Part shown: one piece after another, positions 6,701-12,955 of the stretch
How the letters are laid out: every line of letters begins with the position of its first letter
Position numbering within the stretch: the first letter of the stretch is position 1
Origin: CAIOSQ01 sp044359885
Lineage (GTDB): Bacteria; Pseudomonadota; Alphaproteobacteria; CACIAM-22H2
Assembly (NCBI GenBank): GCA_044359885.1
Contig: JBIKLI010000098.1
Span: 1-12,955 of the forward strand
Direction: 5' to 3'
DNA length: 12,955 nt
Translations under genes and position numbers: made by a program
The notes under the pieces: model-generated
Databases searched by the model: none
Seen by the model: only the letters and a program-made list of their open reading frames with translations
What the model was told of the DNA's origin: nothing

Positions 6701-7236
6701 GGCGCGCCGCGGGATGGCTGCTGCCGGTCGGTGCGGCTGCGCTGGTACTGGCGGTCGCGACCGCGCTTCTGCGCCTGCCGTGGCTTGAAAACGCGATCGA
6801 AGCGATGTTCGACACCGGCAGCTTCGCCGGCGCGGCGGCGGCGATCGACGGCGACACGCTGGATGTCGGCGGGCGCCGGGTCAGGCTGGCGGGCATCGAT
6901 GCGCCCGAACTGGCCCAGTCCTGCGCCGATTCCGCCGGACAGCCTCGGCCCTGCGGCCGGCAGGTGCGCGCGGCACTCGCGGAATTCATCGGTGCGGATG
7001 TCGTCACCTGCCGCCCGGTCGGCAGGGACCGGTTCGACCGGGTCCTGGCGGCCTGTGCGGTGCGTGGCCGGGATCTGTCGGCCTGGCTGGTTTCGGGGGG
7101 CCTCGCCGTCGCCTATGCAGGACCGGGCGGCGACCCGTTTCGCGCGGCCGAGGCCGCCGCGCGTGCCGCGGGCGCCGGCCTGTGGGCAGGTGGCTTCGAC
7201 CGGCCGGAGACCTGGCGCCGGCGCCGCGACCCCTGA
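6697..7236 (+). CDS. Membrane-anchored thermonuclease (staphylococcal nuclease-like) protein
   Basis: This 179-residue protein has an N-terminal hydrophobic segment (about residues 7-26) acting as signal or anchor, so the rest is probably periplasmic. The SNase fold is marked by IDGDTL (residues 50-55) and RVRLAGIDAPEL (61-72). By comparison with staphylococcal nuclease, D53, R63, D68, E71 and R115 (in DRFDRVLA) match the calcium and catalytic residues Asp21, Arg35, Asp40, Glu43 and Arg87. Activity as a phosphodiesterase on DNA or RNA is therefore plausible. Four cysteines (76, 86, 105, 120) could form disulfides in the periplasm. Its ATG overlaps the transporter stop (ATGA). Such proteins are common and often of unknown role in Proteobacteria. 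It ends three bases before the end of the convergent iolD-like gene. Confidence 0.9.
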   Translation: MRRAAGWLLPVGAAALVLAVATALLRLPWLENAIEAMFDTGSFAGAAAAIDGDTLDVGGRRVRLAGIDAPELAQSCADSAGQPRPCGRQVRAALAEFIGADVVTCRPVGRDRFDRVLAACAVRGRDLSAWLVSGGLAVAYAGPGGDPFRAAEAAARAAGAGLWAGGFDRPETWRRRRDP

Positions 7237-7239
7237 CGC

Positions 7240-9066
7240 TCAGCCGTCCCGCGCTGCGATCCGGGCATCGTAGCTCTGCCGCGCCGCGCGGATCTCGTCC
7301 CGGTCCGCGATCTCCGGGACGACGACATCCCACCACGCCCCGCCTTCGCCGGTCGACTTCGCCGGATCCGTGTCGATCACGACCACCGCCGTGCGGGTCG
7401 CTTGCCGTGCCCGGTCGAGCGCGCCGGCCAGGCCGGCAATTCCCTCGACCTTCTCCGCCGCGGCCCCGAGGCTGCGGGCATGGGCGACGAAGTCGATCGC
7501 CGGCATCGGGATGTCCGCACCGAACAGATTGTTGAAAGAGGCGCCGCCGCAGGCGCGCTGCAGCCGGTCGATGCAGCCGAAGCCGCGATTGTCGAGAACC
7601 ACGAGGATCAGCTTGGCGCCGAGTGCCACGGACGTCGCAATCTCGGAATTCATCATCAGGTAGCTGCCGTCGCCCACCATCACGACGACCTCGCGGCCGG
7701 GCTGGGCCAGCTTCGCTCCCAGCCCTCCGGCGATCTCATAGCCCATGCAGCTATACCCGTATTCGAGATGGTAGCTGCCCGGACCGCTGGCGCGCCAGAG
7801 CTTGTGCAACTCGCCAGGCAGACCGCCGGCCGCGCAGACCACGGTGGTGTCGGCGCGCGCGAATCCATTGACCACGCCGACGACCTCGGCATCGCTCGGC
7901 AAGGCCGCGCCACGGGGATGCGTGAGTGCGTCGACCCGCGTCTGCCAGGCGGCATGAAGCGCGCGCGCGCGCGCGGTCCAGGCCGGCGGGGCGGTCCAGC
8001 CGCCAAGTGCGGCGCCCAGCGCCGCGAGCCCGCGTCCGGCATCGGCGACCAGCGCCAGCGCGCCATGCTTGGCGGCGTCGAAGGCCGCGACGTTCAGCTG
8101 CAGCAGCGCCGTCCGTCCGGGATCGAACAGGGCCCGGCTGCCGCTGGTGAAGTCCTGCAGCCGCGTGCCGATCGCCAGCACCAGGTCGGCCTCGCGCGCG
8201 AGGGCGTTGGCGGCGGTGCTGCCCGTGACGCCGATCGCGCCGACCGCATGCGGGTGATCCCAGACAAGCGCCCCCTTCCCCGCCTGGGTTTCGGCCACGG
8301 GCAGCCCGGTGGCGCGCGCGAAGGCATCGAGAGCCGCGGTGGCGCCGGCATAGAGTACGCCGCCGCCGGCGACGATCAGCGGGGCCCGCGCCGCCCGCAG
8401 CCGCGACACGGCTTCGGCCAATTCCGTCTCGTCCGGACCCGGCCGCCGGATACGGTGCACGGCCGGCGCGAAGAACCGTTCCGGAAACTCGGCCGCCTCG
8501 GCCTGGACATCCTGGCAGAAGGCGATGGTGGCGGGGCCGCAGCCGGCAGGGTCGAGCAGCACCGCCAGCGCCGCGGGCAGCGCTGCCAGAAGCTGTTCCG
8601 GCCGCGTGATCCGGTCCCAGAAACGCGACACCGGACGCAGGCAGTCATTGGCGCTGACCGTCGGATCGCCGAAATCCTCGATCTGCTGCAGCACGGGATC
8701 GGGCCGTCGGCCAGCGAACACGTCCCCCGGGATCAGCAGCACCGGCAGCCGGTTGGCGTGGGCGACCGCTGCGGCGGTCACCATGTTGGTCGCGCCCGGC
8801 CCGATCGAGGTGGTGCAGGCCATGAACCGACGCCGGAAAGACGCCTTGGCGAAGGCGACCGCGGCCAGCGCCATCGCCTGTTCGTTATGGGCACGGAACG
8901 TCGGCAAACGCTCGCGCGCCGCATGGAGGGCGGGCCCGAGCCCCGCGACGTTGCCGTGGCCGAAGATCGCCCAGACCCCGCCGCAGAGCGGCAGTGTCTC
9001 GTCCCCGATCTCCACCTGCTGGGCGGCAAGCCAGCGCACGAGGGCCTGGGCGGCGGTCATCTTCAT
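7240..9066 (-). CDS. iolD: 3D-(3,5/4)-trihydroxycyclohexane-1,2-dione hydrolase (IolD), ThDP-dependent
   Basis: This 608-residue protein belongs to the thiamine-diphosphate enzyme family with the three usual domains. The N-terminal part has GGVWAIFGHGNVAGLG (residues 29-44) and the cofactor-activating E62 in HNEQAMA. A central TPP/Rossmann-like domain follows (~residues 210-350). The C-terminal ThDP domain has GDG at 465-467 and N493, separated as in the ThDP motif, within a stretch very typical of IolD (SYLMMNSEIATS, DNRGFGCIDRLQ). IolD opens the ring of the trione-type intermediate in myo-inositol catabolism, giving 5-deoxyglucuronate. The start at 9066 is supported by GGGAG six bases upstream; upstream in-frame sequence is non-coding in character. 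No iolB, C, E or G is visible, so the pathway is either completed elsewhere or this is a paralog with another cyclic diketone substrate. Confidence 0.9.
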   Translation of the reverse strand: MKMTAAQALVRWLAAQQVEIGDETLPLCGGVWAIFGHGNVAGLGPALHAARERLPTFRAHNEQAMALAAVAFAKASFRRRFMACTTSIGPGATNMVTAAAVAHANRLPVLLIPGDVFAGRRPDPVLQQIEDFGDPTVSANDCLRPVSRFWDRITRPEQLLAALPAALAVLLDPAGCGPATIAFCQDVQAEAAEFPERFFAPAVHRIRRPGPDETELAEAVSRLRAARAPLIVAGGGVLYAGATAALDAFARATGLPVAETQAGKGALVWDHPHAVGAIGVTGSTAANALAREADLVLAIGTRLQDFTSGSRALFDPGRTALLQLNVAAFDAAKHGALALVADAGRGLAALGAALGGWTAPPAWTARARALHAAWQTRVDALTHPRGAALPSDAEVVGVVNGFARADTTVVCAAGGLPGELHKLWRASGPGSYHLEYGYSCMGYEIAGGLGAKLAQPGREVVVMVGDGSYLMMNSEIATSVALGAKLILVVLDNRGFGCIDRLQRACGGASFNNLFGADIPMPAIDFVAHARSLGAAAEKVEGIAGLAGALDRARQATRTAVVVIDTDPAKSTGEGGAWWDVVVPEIADRDEIRAARQSYDARIAARDG

Positions 9067-9091
9067 GGTCTTCTCCCTGGACTCGGAAGCG

Positions 9092-9097
9092 ATTATG
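9092..9097 (-). promoter_or_regulatory. Candidate -10 element for the iolD-like gene
   Basis: On the minus strand this reads CATAAT, five of six matches to TATAAT, about 26 bases before the ATG. No good -35 hexamer stands 16-18 bp upstream. The 23-bp dyad covers that place instead, which fits regulator-dependent expression. Confidence 0.45.
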
Positions 9098-9112
9098 ACC
9101 GGAAACCGGCGC

Positions 9113-9135
9113 GGGGGAATCGGCACGATGCCCCC
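9113..9135. promoter_or_regulatory. 23-bp dyad (candidate operator) between divergent iolD-like and TIM-barrel genes
   Basis: The left arm is GGGGG-A-ATCG and the right arm is CGAT-G-CCCCC, around the three-base centre GCA. All pairs are complementary except one (A9118/G9130). It sits in the 100-bp divergent intergenic region and covers the -35 position of the minus-strand promoter. That is the usual place for a shared operator of two divergent catabolic genes. The regulator is not in the window. A transcription terminator is unlikely because the element lies upstream of both genes and has no T-tract. Confidence 0.55.
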
Positions 9136-9153
9136 TTGACCACAAGCCTGCGC

Positions 9154-9158
9154 GGAGG
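9154..9158 (+). promoter_or_regulatory. Ribosome binding site of the TIM-barrel gene
   Basis: GGAGG lies eight bases before the ATG at 9167 and fixes this start. Confidence 0.75.
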
Positions 9159-9166
9159 ACGACGCC

Positions 9167-10120
9167 ATGAAACTGGGCATGATCACCGACAGCCTCGGCC
9201 ATCTCGCCGTCGAGCCGATGCTGGAACTGGCCCACGGGCTGGGCTTCGAGATGCTGGAATTCGCCTGCGGCAACTGGTCCGGGGCTCCGCATCTCGACCT
9301 GGACCGGATGCTGGAGGACGAAGGCGAGCGCCGCCGTTTCCTCGCCCGTCTCGATCGCGCGGGCATCGCGATCAGCGCCCTCAACTGTTCCGGAAACCCG
9401 CTCCATCCCGGCGAGTCCGGACGGCGCCACGATGCGGTGACCCGCAAGACCTTCCAGCTCGCGGGCCTGCTGGGGGTCGACCGGGTGGTGATGATGTCCG
9501 GCCTTCCCGGCGGCGCGCCGGGCGACAGCACCGCCAACTGGGTCACCACCGCCTGGCCGCGCGAGAACCAGGAGATGTTGCGCTACCAGTGGGACGAGGT
9601 GCTGATCCCCTATTGGCGGGACCTCGCCGCGCTTGCGCGCCGGCATGCGATCACGCGGCTCTGCCTCGAGCTCCATGGTCACCAGGCGGTCTACAGCGTC
9701 TCGACGCTGCTGCGGCTGCGCGCCGCGGTCGGCGAAATCGTCGGGGCCAATTTCGATCCGAGCCATCTCATGTGGATGGGCGCCGACCCGATCGCCGCGA
9801 TCCGTGCGCTCGGCCCGGCGATCCATCACGTCCATGCCAAGGATACGGCGATCGATCCCGTCAACGCCGCGCGCGACGGCGTCCTCGAGACCATACCGAA
9901 CGATCGGATCGCGGCGCGCTCCTGGAACTACGTGACGCTGGGCTACGGGCGGGACGAGGCGTGGTGGAACCGCTTCTGCATGGCGCTGGCCGCGGCGGGC
10001 TACGACGACGTCCTGTCGATCGAGCACGAGGACGTGCTGATGACGCCGGAGGAAGGGGTCGAGAAATCGGTCCGGCTGCTGCGCCGCGTCATGCTCAACC
10101 AGCGCCGGAAGGACGTCTAG
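9167..10120 (+). CDS. Sugar phosphate isomerase/epimerase family TIM-barrel protein (IolE/IolI-like)
   Basis: This 317-residue cytoplasmic protein belongs to the xylose-isomerase-like (AP endonuclease 2) TIM-barrel superfamily. The expected divalent-metal ligands are visible at strand ends: E168 in CLELHGH, D197 with H200 in NFDPSHLMW, H223 in HHVHAKD, and E286 in SIEHED. Members isomerise, epimerise or dehydrate sugars and cyclitols; IolE (inosose dehydratase), IolH and IolI belong here. The adjacent, divergent iolD-like gene makes a cyclitol or related keto-sugar substrate likely, but the exact reaction cannot be assigned. It begins MKLGMITDSLG, a normal first strand for this fold. It converges on the IMPase-family gene with one base between stop codons. 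Confidence 0.88.
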   Translation: MKLGMITDSLGHLAVEPMLELAHGLGFEMLEFACGNWSGAPHLDLDRMLEDEGERRRFLARLDRAGIAISALNCSGNPLHPGESGRRHDAVTRKTFQLAGLLGVDRVVMMSGLPGGAPGDSTANWVTTAWPRENQEMLRYQWDEVLIPYWRDLAALARRHAITRLCLELHGHQAVYSVSTLLRLRAAVGEIVGANFDPSHLMWMGADPIAAIRALGPAIHHVHAKDTAIDPVNAARDGVLETIPNDRIAARSWNYVTLGYGRDEAWWNRFCMALAAAGYDDVLSIEHEDVLMTPEEGVEKSVRLLRRVMLNQRRKDV

Positions 10121-10121
10121 A

Positions 10122-10892
10122 TCAGGCGATCGCAGCCTGCAGCGCGGCGGCGACACCGGGCGCCGCCACGACGCAGCGACCGGTCCGCGCCGGCCCTTCG
10201 CCGGCGAAGAAATCCTCGACGACGGCACCCGCCTCCGCGGCCAGGACAAGCCCGGCGCAGACGTCCCAGGCGTTGATGCGGTGTTCCCAGAATCCCTCCA
10301 GACGGCCGTCCGCGACATAGGCGAGGCTGATCGCGGCCGAACCGAATCGGGAGAACTCCGCCCCCTGGGCGACCAGCCGCTGCATGACGGTGGCGAAGCG
10401 CTCCGGCGACTGCCGCAAGCCGAATCCCAGATTGATCCGTGCCCGCTCGACGCCCGCCGCGCTCGCCGTCATCGGGCGCCCGTTGCAGGTGGCGCCGGCG
10501 CCCCGGCGGCCGGCGAACATCTCGTCGCGGACCGGATCGTAGACGAAGCCCAGGGTCGGGACGTTGTCGACCAGCAGTCCGACCGACACGCACCACAGCG
10601 CGATCCCGCGAACGAAATTCGAGGTGCCATCGATCGGATCGATGACCCAGCAATGCGACCCCTGCCCCTGGCGGCCATGCTCCTCGCCGAGCACGGCATC
10701 GCCCGGGAAGGCCGCGCGAAGGCCTCCGGCGAGCAGTTCCTCGACCTCGCGGTCGGCAACCGACACGAAGTCCTGCGCGCCCTTCGTCTCGACGACCAGG
10801 CTCCGCCGGCGTTCGAAGAAGTCCCGCGCCCGCGCTCCGGCCGCCCGCGTCGCGGCGAGGCCGGCTTCGAAACGTGCGGCAAGCTCGTCCAT
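10122..10892 (-). CDS. Inositol monophosphatase family protein (SuhB/IMPase-like)
   Basis: This 256-residue protein, the usual length for the family, has all metal-site motifs: DxVSxAD at 41-47 (D47), E70-E71 in LGEEHG, D85 and D88 in DPIDGTSNF, and D210 in AWDVCAG. Members are magnesium-dependent phosphatases for inositol-1-phosphate, histidinol-phosphate, fructose-1,6-bisphosphate, PAP and others; substrate cannot be read from these motifs. The ATG at 10892 is chosen because GGAG lies nine bases upstream and the chain then starts like its relatives. The frame stays open 46 codons further upstream (to 11030), but that part is not IMPase-like and would overlap the solute-binding protein start. 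It is divergent from the importer genes, suggesting it may dephosphorylate an imported ester (inference). Confidence 0.9.
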   Translation of the reverse strand: MDELAARFEAGLAATRAAGARARDFFERRRSLVVETKGAQDFVSVADREVEELLAGGLRAAFPGDAVLGEEHGRQGQGSHCWVIDPIDGTSNFVRGIALWCVSVGLLVDNVPTLGFVYDPVRDEMFAGRRGAGATCNGRPMTASAAGVERARINLGFGLRQSPERFATVMQRLVAQGAEFSRFGSAAISLAYVADGRLEGFWEHRINAWDVCAGLVLAAEAGAVVEDFFAGEGPARTGRCVVAAPGVAAALQAAIA

Positions 10893-10925
10893 GGCCCGAT
10901 TCTCCGGTTGGCGGCAGAACGCTTT

Positions 10926-10934
10926 GTTATAGAT
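10926..10934. promoter_or_regulatory. A+T-rich core of the divergent IMPase / solute-binding protein promoter region
   Basis: GTTATAGAT is the only A+T-rich spot in this 100-bp divergent gap. On the minus strand it gives TATAAC (five of six matches to the -10 consensus), about 34 bases before the IMPase ATG. On the plus strand it gives TATAGA (10928-10933). No good -35 element was found for either direction, so the assignment is weak. Confidence 0.3.
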
Positions 10935-10952
10935 TTGCGAGATCGCTGCGAA

Positions 10953-10974
10953 GCGCCGCGTTTCCAGGCGGCGC
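10953..10974 (+). promoter_or_regulatory. Seven-base-pair GC hairpin in the leader of the solute-binding protein gene
   Basis: GCGCCGC (10953-10959) and GCGGCGC (10968-10974) pair perfectly around an eight-base loop. The right arm ends six bases before the GGAGG ribosome site. It could be an operator, an mRNA leader hairpin affecting translation, or chance in GC-rich DNA. No T-tract follows. Confidence 0.35.
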
Positions 10975-10980
10975 GCAATG

Positions 10981-10985
10981 GGAGG
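10981..10985 (+). promoter_or_regulatory. Ribosome binding site deciding the start at 10993
   Basis: GGAGG lies seven bases before the ATG at 10993. It rules out the in-frame ATG at 10978, which lies before this site and would add five residues ahead of the signal peptide. Confidence 0.75.
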
Positions 10986-10992
10986 AACCCCG

Positions 10993-12018
10993 ATGACGAC
11001 GAAGCTGATCGGCGCCTGCGCGGCGCTCATCGCCGGCGCGGTGCTCGCTGGCCCGGCTCAGGCCCAGGGCCGTCTCAACCTCTATTGCTCGGTGCAGGAG
11101 GATTGGTGCCAGCTCATGCAGACCGAGTTCGAGAAGGCCACCGGGATTCGCGTGGCGATGACGCGCAAATCCTCCGGCGAGACCTATGCCCAGATCAAGG
11201 CCGAGAAGGACAATCCGCGCGGCGACGTCTGGTGGGGCGGAACCGGCGATCCGCATCTGCAGGCCGCCGAGGAGAACCTGACGGCCGATTACGAATCCCC
11301 CCGGATGTCCGAGATGCAGGACTGGGCGGTGCAGCAATGGCGGACGGGGAGGAAGCGCACGATCGGGATCTACGCCGGCGCGCTGGGCTTCGGCTTCAAT
11401 ACGGAATTGCTGGCCAAGAAGAACCTGCCGGAGCCGAAATGCTGGGCCGATCTGGTCAACCCCGTCTACAAGGGCGAGGTCCAGGTCGCCAATCCGCACT
11501 CGTCGGGCACGTCCTACACGATGGTCGCGACGCTCGTGCAACTGATGGGCGAGAACGGCGCCTTCGACTATCTGCGACGCCTCAACGTGAACGTGAACCA
11601 GTACACGAAGTCCGGCGCAGCGCCGATCGTGGCAGCCGGCCGCGGCGAGACGCTGATCGGGATCGTGTTCATGCACGACGCGATCACCCAGGCGGTCCGG
11701 AACTTCCCCATCAAGACGGTCGCCCCCTGCGAGGGTACCGGCTACGAGATCGGCTCGATGTCGATCATCGCCGGGGCCCGCAACATGGAAAGCGCGCGGC
11801 GCTTCTATGACTGGGCGCTGTCCGCGGACGCACAGGCCCTGGGCGCAAGGGCGCAGAGCTACCAGGTGCCCTCGAACCGCAACGCTCCGACGCCGCCGCA
11901 GGCACCGCGGCTGTCCGACATCAAGCTGATCGACTACGACTTCCCGAAATTCGGGTCGTCGGACGAGCGCCGGCGGCTTTTGACCCGCTTCGACGCCGAG
12001 ATCAAGATCGCGAACTGA
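10993..12018 (+). CDS. Periplasmic solute-binding protein of an iron/sugar-phosphate/phosphonate-type ABC importer
   Basis: The precursor has 341 residues with a clear signal peptide (basic MTTK, hydrophobic core to about residue 20, predicted cleavage after AQA at residue 24). The mature part opens with LNLYCSVQEDWC, then EFEKATGIRV (46-54), RKSSGETYAQIKAE (58-71), GDVWWGG (77-83), and NPHSSGTSYT (168-177). This is the pattern of family 1/6 extracellular binding proteins related to FbpA, FutA and AfuA. The twin tyrosines of classical ferric-binding proteins are not evident, so ferric iron is not assured; AfuA-like relatives bind hexose phosphates and others bind phosphonates. The permease gene follows after 22 bases, so the two form one operon. 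The divergent IMPase-family gene hints at a phosphorylated substrate (inference). Confidence 0.87.
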   Translation: MTTKLIGACAALIAGAVLAGPAQAQGRLNLYCSVQEDWCQLMQTEFEKATGIRVAMTRKSSGETYAQIKAEKDNPRGDVWWGGTGDPHLQAAEENLTADYESPRMSEMQDWAVQQWRTGRKRTIGIYAGALGFGFNTELLAKKNLPEPKCWADLVNPVYKGEVQVANPHSSGTSYTMVATLVQLMGENGAFDYLRRLNVNVNQYTKSGAAPIVAAGRGETLIGIVFMHDAITQAVRNFPIKTVAPCEGTGYEIGSMSIIAGARNMESARRFYDWALSADAQALGARAQSYQVPSNRNAPTPPQAPRLSDIKLIDYDFPKFGSSDERRRLLTRFDAEIKIAN

Positions 12019-12040
12019 TCTGGCGCCGGACCAGCCGCAC

Positions 12041-12955
12041 GTGCCGGCTCCTGTCCTGATCTGGCTGGCGGTCGGCTGGTCCGGTTTCGTCCTCCTGCCC
12101 TGGTACGGGCTGGAGGACGGCCTGACGCAGACGCCGCTTCGGTTCTATCTCGGCGACGAGGCGGGTTCAGGCCTGGTCCAGGCCTCGCTGCATGGCCGCT
12201 GGTGGCTATGGCCGGTGGCGGCATTTCTGCTGCTGCCGCTGGCCACGCTGGGACGGCAGATCGACGAGCGGCGGGCAGGCGCCATCCTTATCCTCGCCGG
12301 CGCGGCGGGGCTCGCCTGGATCTGGGTGCAGGGCTTCGCCCTTACCCATCGTGGCTGGGGCTGGTCGATCCTGCCATCGATCTTCGGTCCGACGAGCCAG
12401 CGCCAGTTCGGGATGGGCTGGGGGGCCGCGGCGACGTCGGCGGCCCTTCTGTTCCTGCTCACCACCGGCCTCGCCAGACGCGGCGCGATGCGCGGCGACG
12501 CCTTCGTCGCCGGCGCGATCGGCCTCGTCCTCGGCACTGTCGCGCTGTTCGTTTTCTGGCCGGTGATCGAAGTGCTGTTCGAGGCGGCGCTGACGCGCGA
12601 CGGCCGCTATGGGATCGAGCCGCTGGCGACGCGCCTGTCGAGCCAGACGATCTGGAGCCTCGGCTGCTTCCGCGGCGAGCGCTCCTGCGGCGTGTTCTGG
12701 AATTCGGTTCTTCTGGCGACGATCGTCGGGATCACGACGACGGCGCTGGGGCTGGCCTTCGCGTTGCTGGCCCACCGCACGTCCTTTCCGGCGAAGCCGC
12801 TGCTGAAGCTGGTCGCGATCCTGCCGGTGATCACGCCGCCCTTCGTGATCGGACTTGCGATCATCCTGCTGTTCGGGCGCAACGGTGCGGTGACGCTGTT
12901 TCTGGAAAGCGCCTTCGGCATCCCGCCGACCCGCTGGATCTACGGCCTTCCGGGC
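12041..12955 (+). CDS. ABC transporter permease (iron/AfuB-FbpB type), 3' truncated by window end
   Basis: The frame is open from the GTG at 12041 to the window edge, 305 codons. It begins VPAPVLIWLAVGWSG and is strongly hydrophobic. About five membrane segments (visible residues ~2-20, ~54-71, ~80-100, ~122-142, ~155-185) precede the start of a standard permease domain at FWNSVLLATIVG (around 228). The domain continues through LLKLVAILPVITPPFVIGLA. A long N-terminal membrane region of this kind is seen in large iron-type permeases carrying two permease units in one chain; the second unit and the ATPase would lie beyond the window. No clear ribosome site precedes the GTG and no ATG is available between it and the in-frame stop at 11981, so translation is probably coupled to the solute-binding gene. 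Confidence 0.85.
   Translation, partial: MPAPVLIWLAVGWSGFVLLPWYGLEDGLTQTPLRFYLGDEAGSGLVQASLHGRWWLWPVAAFLLLPLATLGRQIDERRAGAILILAGAAGLAWIWVQGFALTHRGWGWSILPSIFGPTSQRQFGMGWGAAATSAALLFLLTTGLARRGAMRGDAFVAGAIGLVLGTVALFVFWPVIEVLFEAALTRDGRYGIEPLATRLSSQTIWSLGCFRGERSCGVFWNSVLLATIVGITTTALGLAFALLAHRTSFPAKPLLKLVAILPVITPPFVIGLAIILLFGRNGAVTLFLESAFGIPPTRWIYGLPG

Noticed and set aside
7214..7225. GGCGCCGGCGCC as a terminator of the nuclease gene
   Set aside because: It is a perfect palindrome but lies inside the coding sequence, leaves no loop and has no T-tract. Such words are common in DNA of this composition.
8885..10318. A minus-strand open frame of 477 codons opposite the TIM-barrel gene
   Set aside because: It overlaps a well-supported gene with metal-site motifs and a good ribosome site; its own translation has no recognisable family.
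7402..10320. A plus-strand open frame of 972 codons across the iolD-like and TIM-barrel genes
   Set aside because: It is antisense to iolD and out of frame with the TIM-barrel gene. Its translation is Arg/Gly/Pro-rich without domain motifs, as expected for a GC-rich shadow frame.
10893..11030. A 46-codon N-terminal extension of the IMPase-family protein
   Set aside because: The extension is not IMPase-like and overlaps the start of the divergent gene. The ATG at 10892 has its own GGAG site.
10993..12018. A confident ferric-iron-binding protein assignment
   Set aside because: The twin tyrosine pair of classical ferric-binding proteins is not evident, so the ligand was left open.

Overview
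The window is about two-thirds G+C, densely coding on both strands, and bacterial. The gene types suggest a free-living alphaproteobacterium, possibly of the Rhodospirillales kind. They are an RTX/type I-secreted protein, EAL-family proteins, an IolD enzyme, and an iron/sugar-phosphate-type ABC importer with a long permease. The taxon is an inference; no rRNA or other marker gene is present. No tRNA, CRISPR array, insertion sequence or phage gene was seen.

Left part (1-7236, all + strand). The window opens inside a secreted RTX (calcium-binding nonapeptide repeat) protein that ends at 1522. Next come three tandem paralogous genes of about 390 codons (1620-2795, 2912-4096, 4276-5448). Their C-terminal halves are recognisable but degenerate EAL domains, and their N-terminal halves look like eroded GGDEF domains. 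All three keep part of the EAL metal/nucleotide framework (Asn, Glu, Lys, QG) and lose the same catalytic positions, notably the second Asp of the DDFG motif. They are probably cyclic-di-GMP sensors or scaffold proteins, not enzymes. The third overlaps an MFS transporter (5426-6700), whose stop codon overlaps the start of a membrane-anchored staphylococcal-nuclease-like protein (6697-7236).

Right part (7240-12955). This part is organised as convergent and divergent pairs. An iolD-like ThDP enzyme (minus) is divergent from a xylose-isomerase-like TIM-barrel protein (plus), and a 23-bp dyad lies between them. The TIM-barrel gene converges, 1 bp apart, on an inositol-monophosphatase-family gene (minus). 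That gene is divergent from a periplasmic solute-binding protein and a large ABC permease that runs off the right edge. IolD, a TIM-barrel isomerase/epimerase, an IMPase-family phosphatase and an importer together suggest uptake and breakdown of a cyclitol, sugar or their phosphate esters. No single gene here proves the substrate.

The most unusual element is the run of three doubly degenerate GGDEF-EAL-like paralogs next to an RTX protein. It recalls, without matching, the LapD-type logic in which a catalytically dead GGDEF-EAL protein controls an RTX adhesin.
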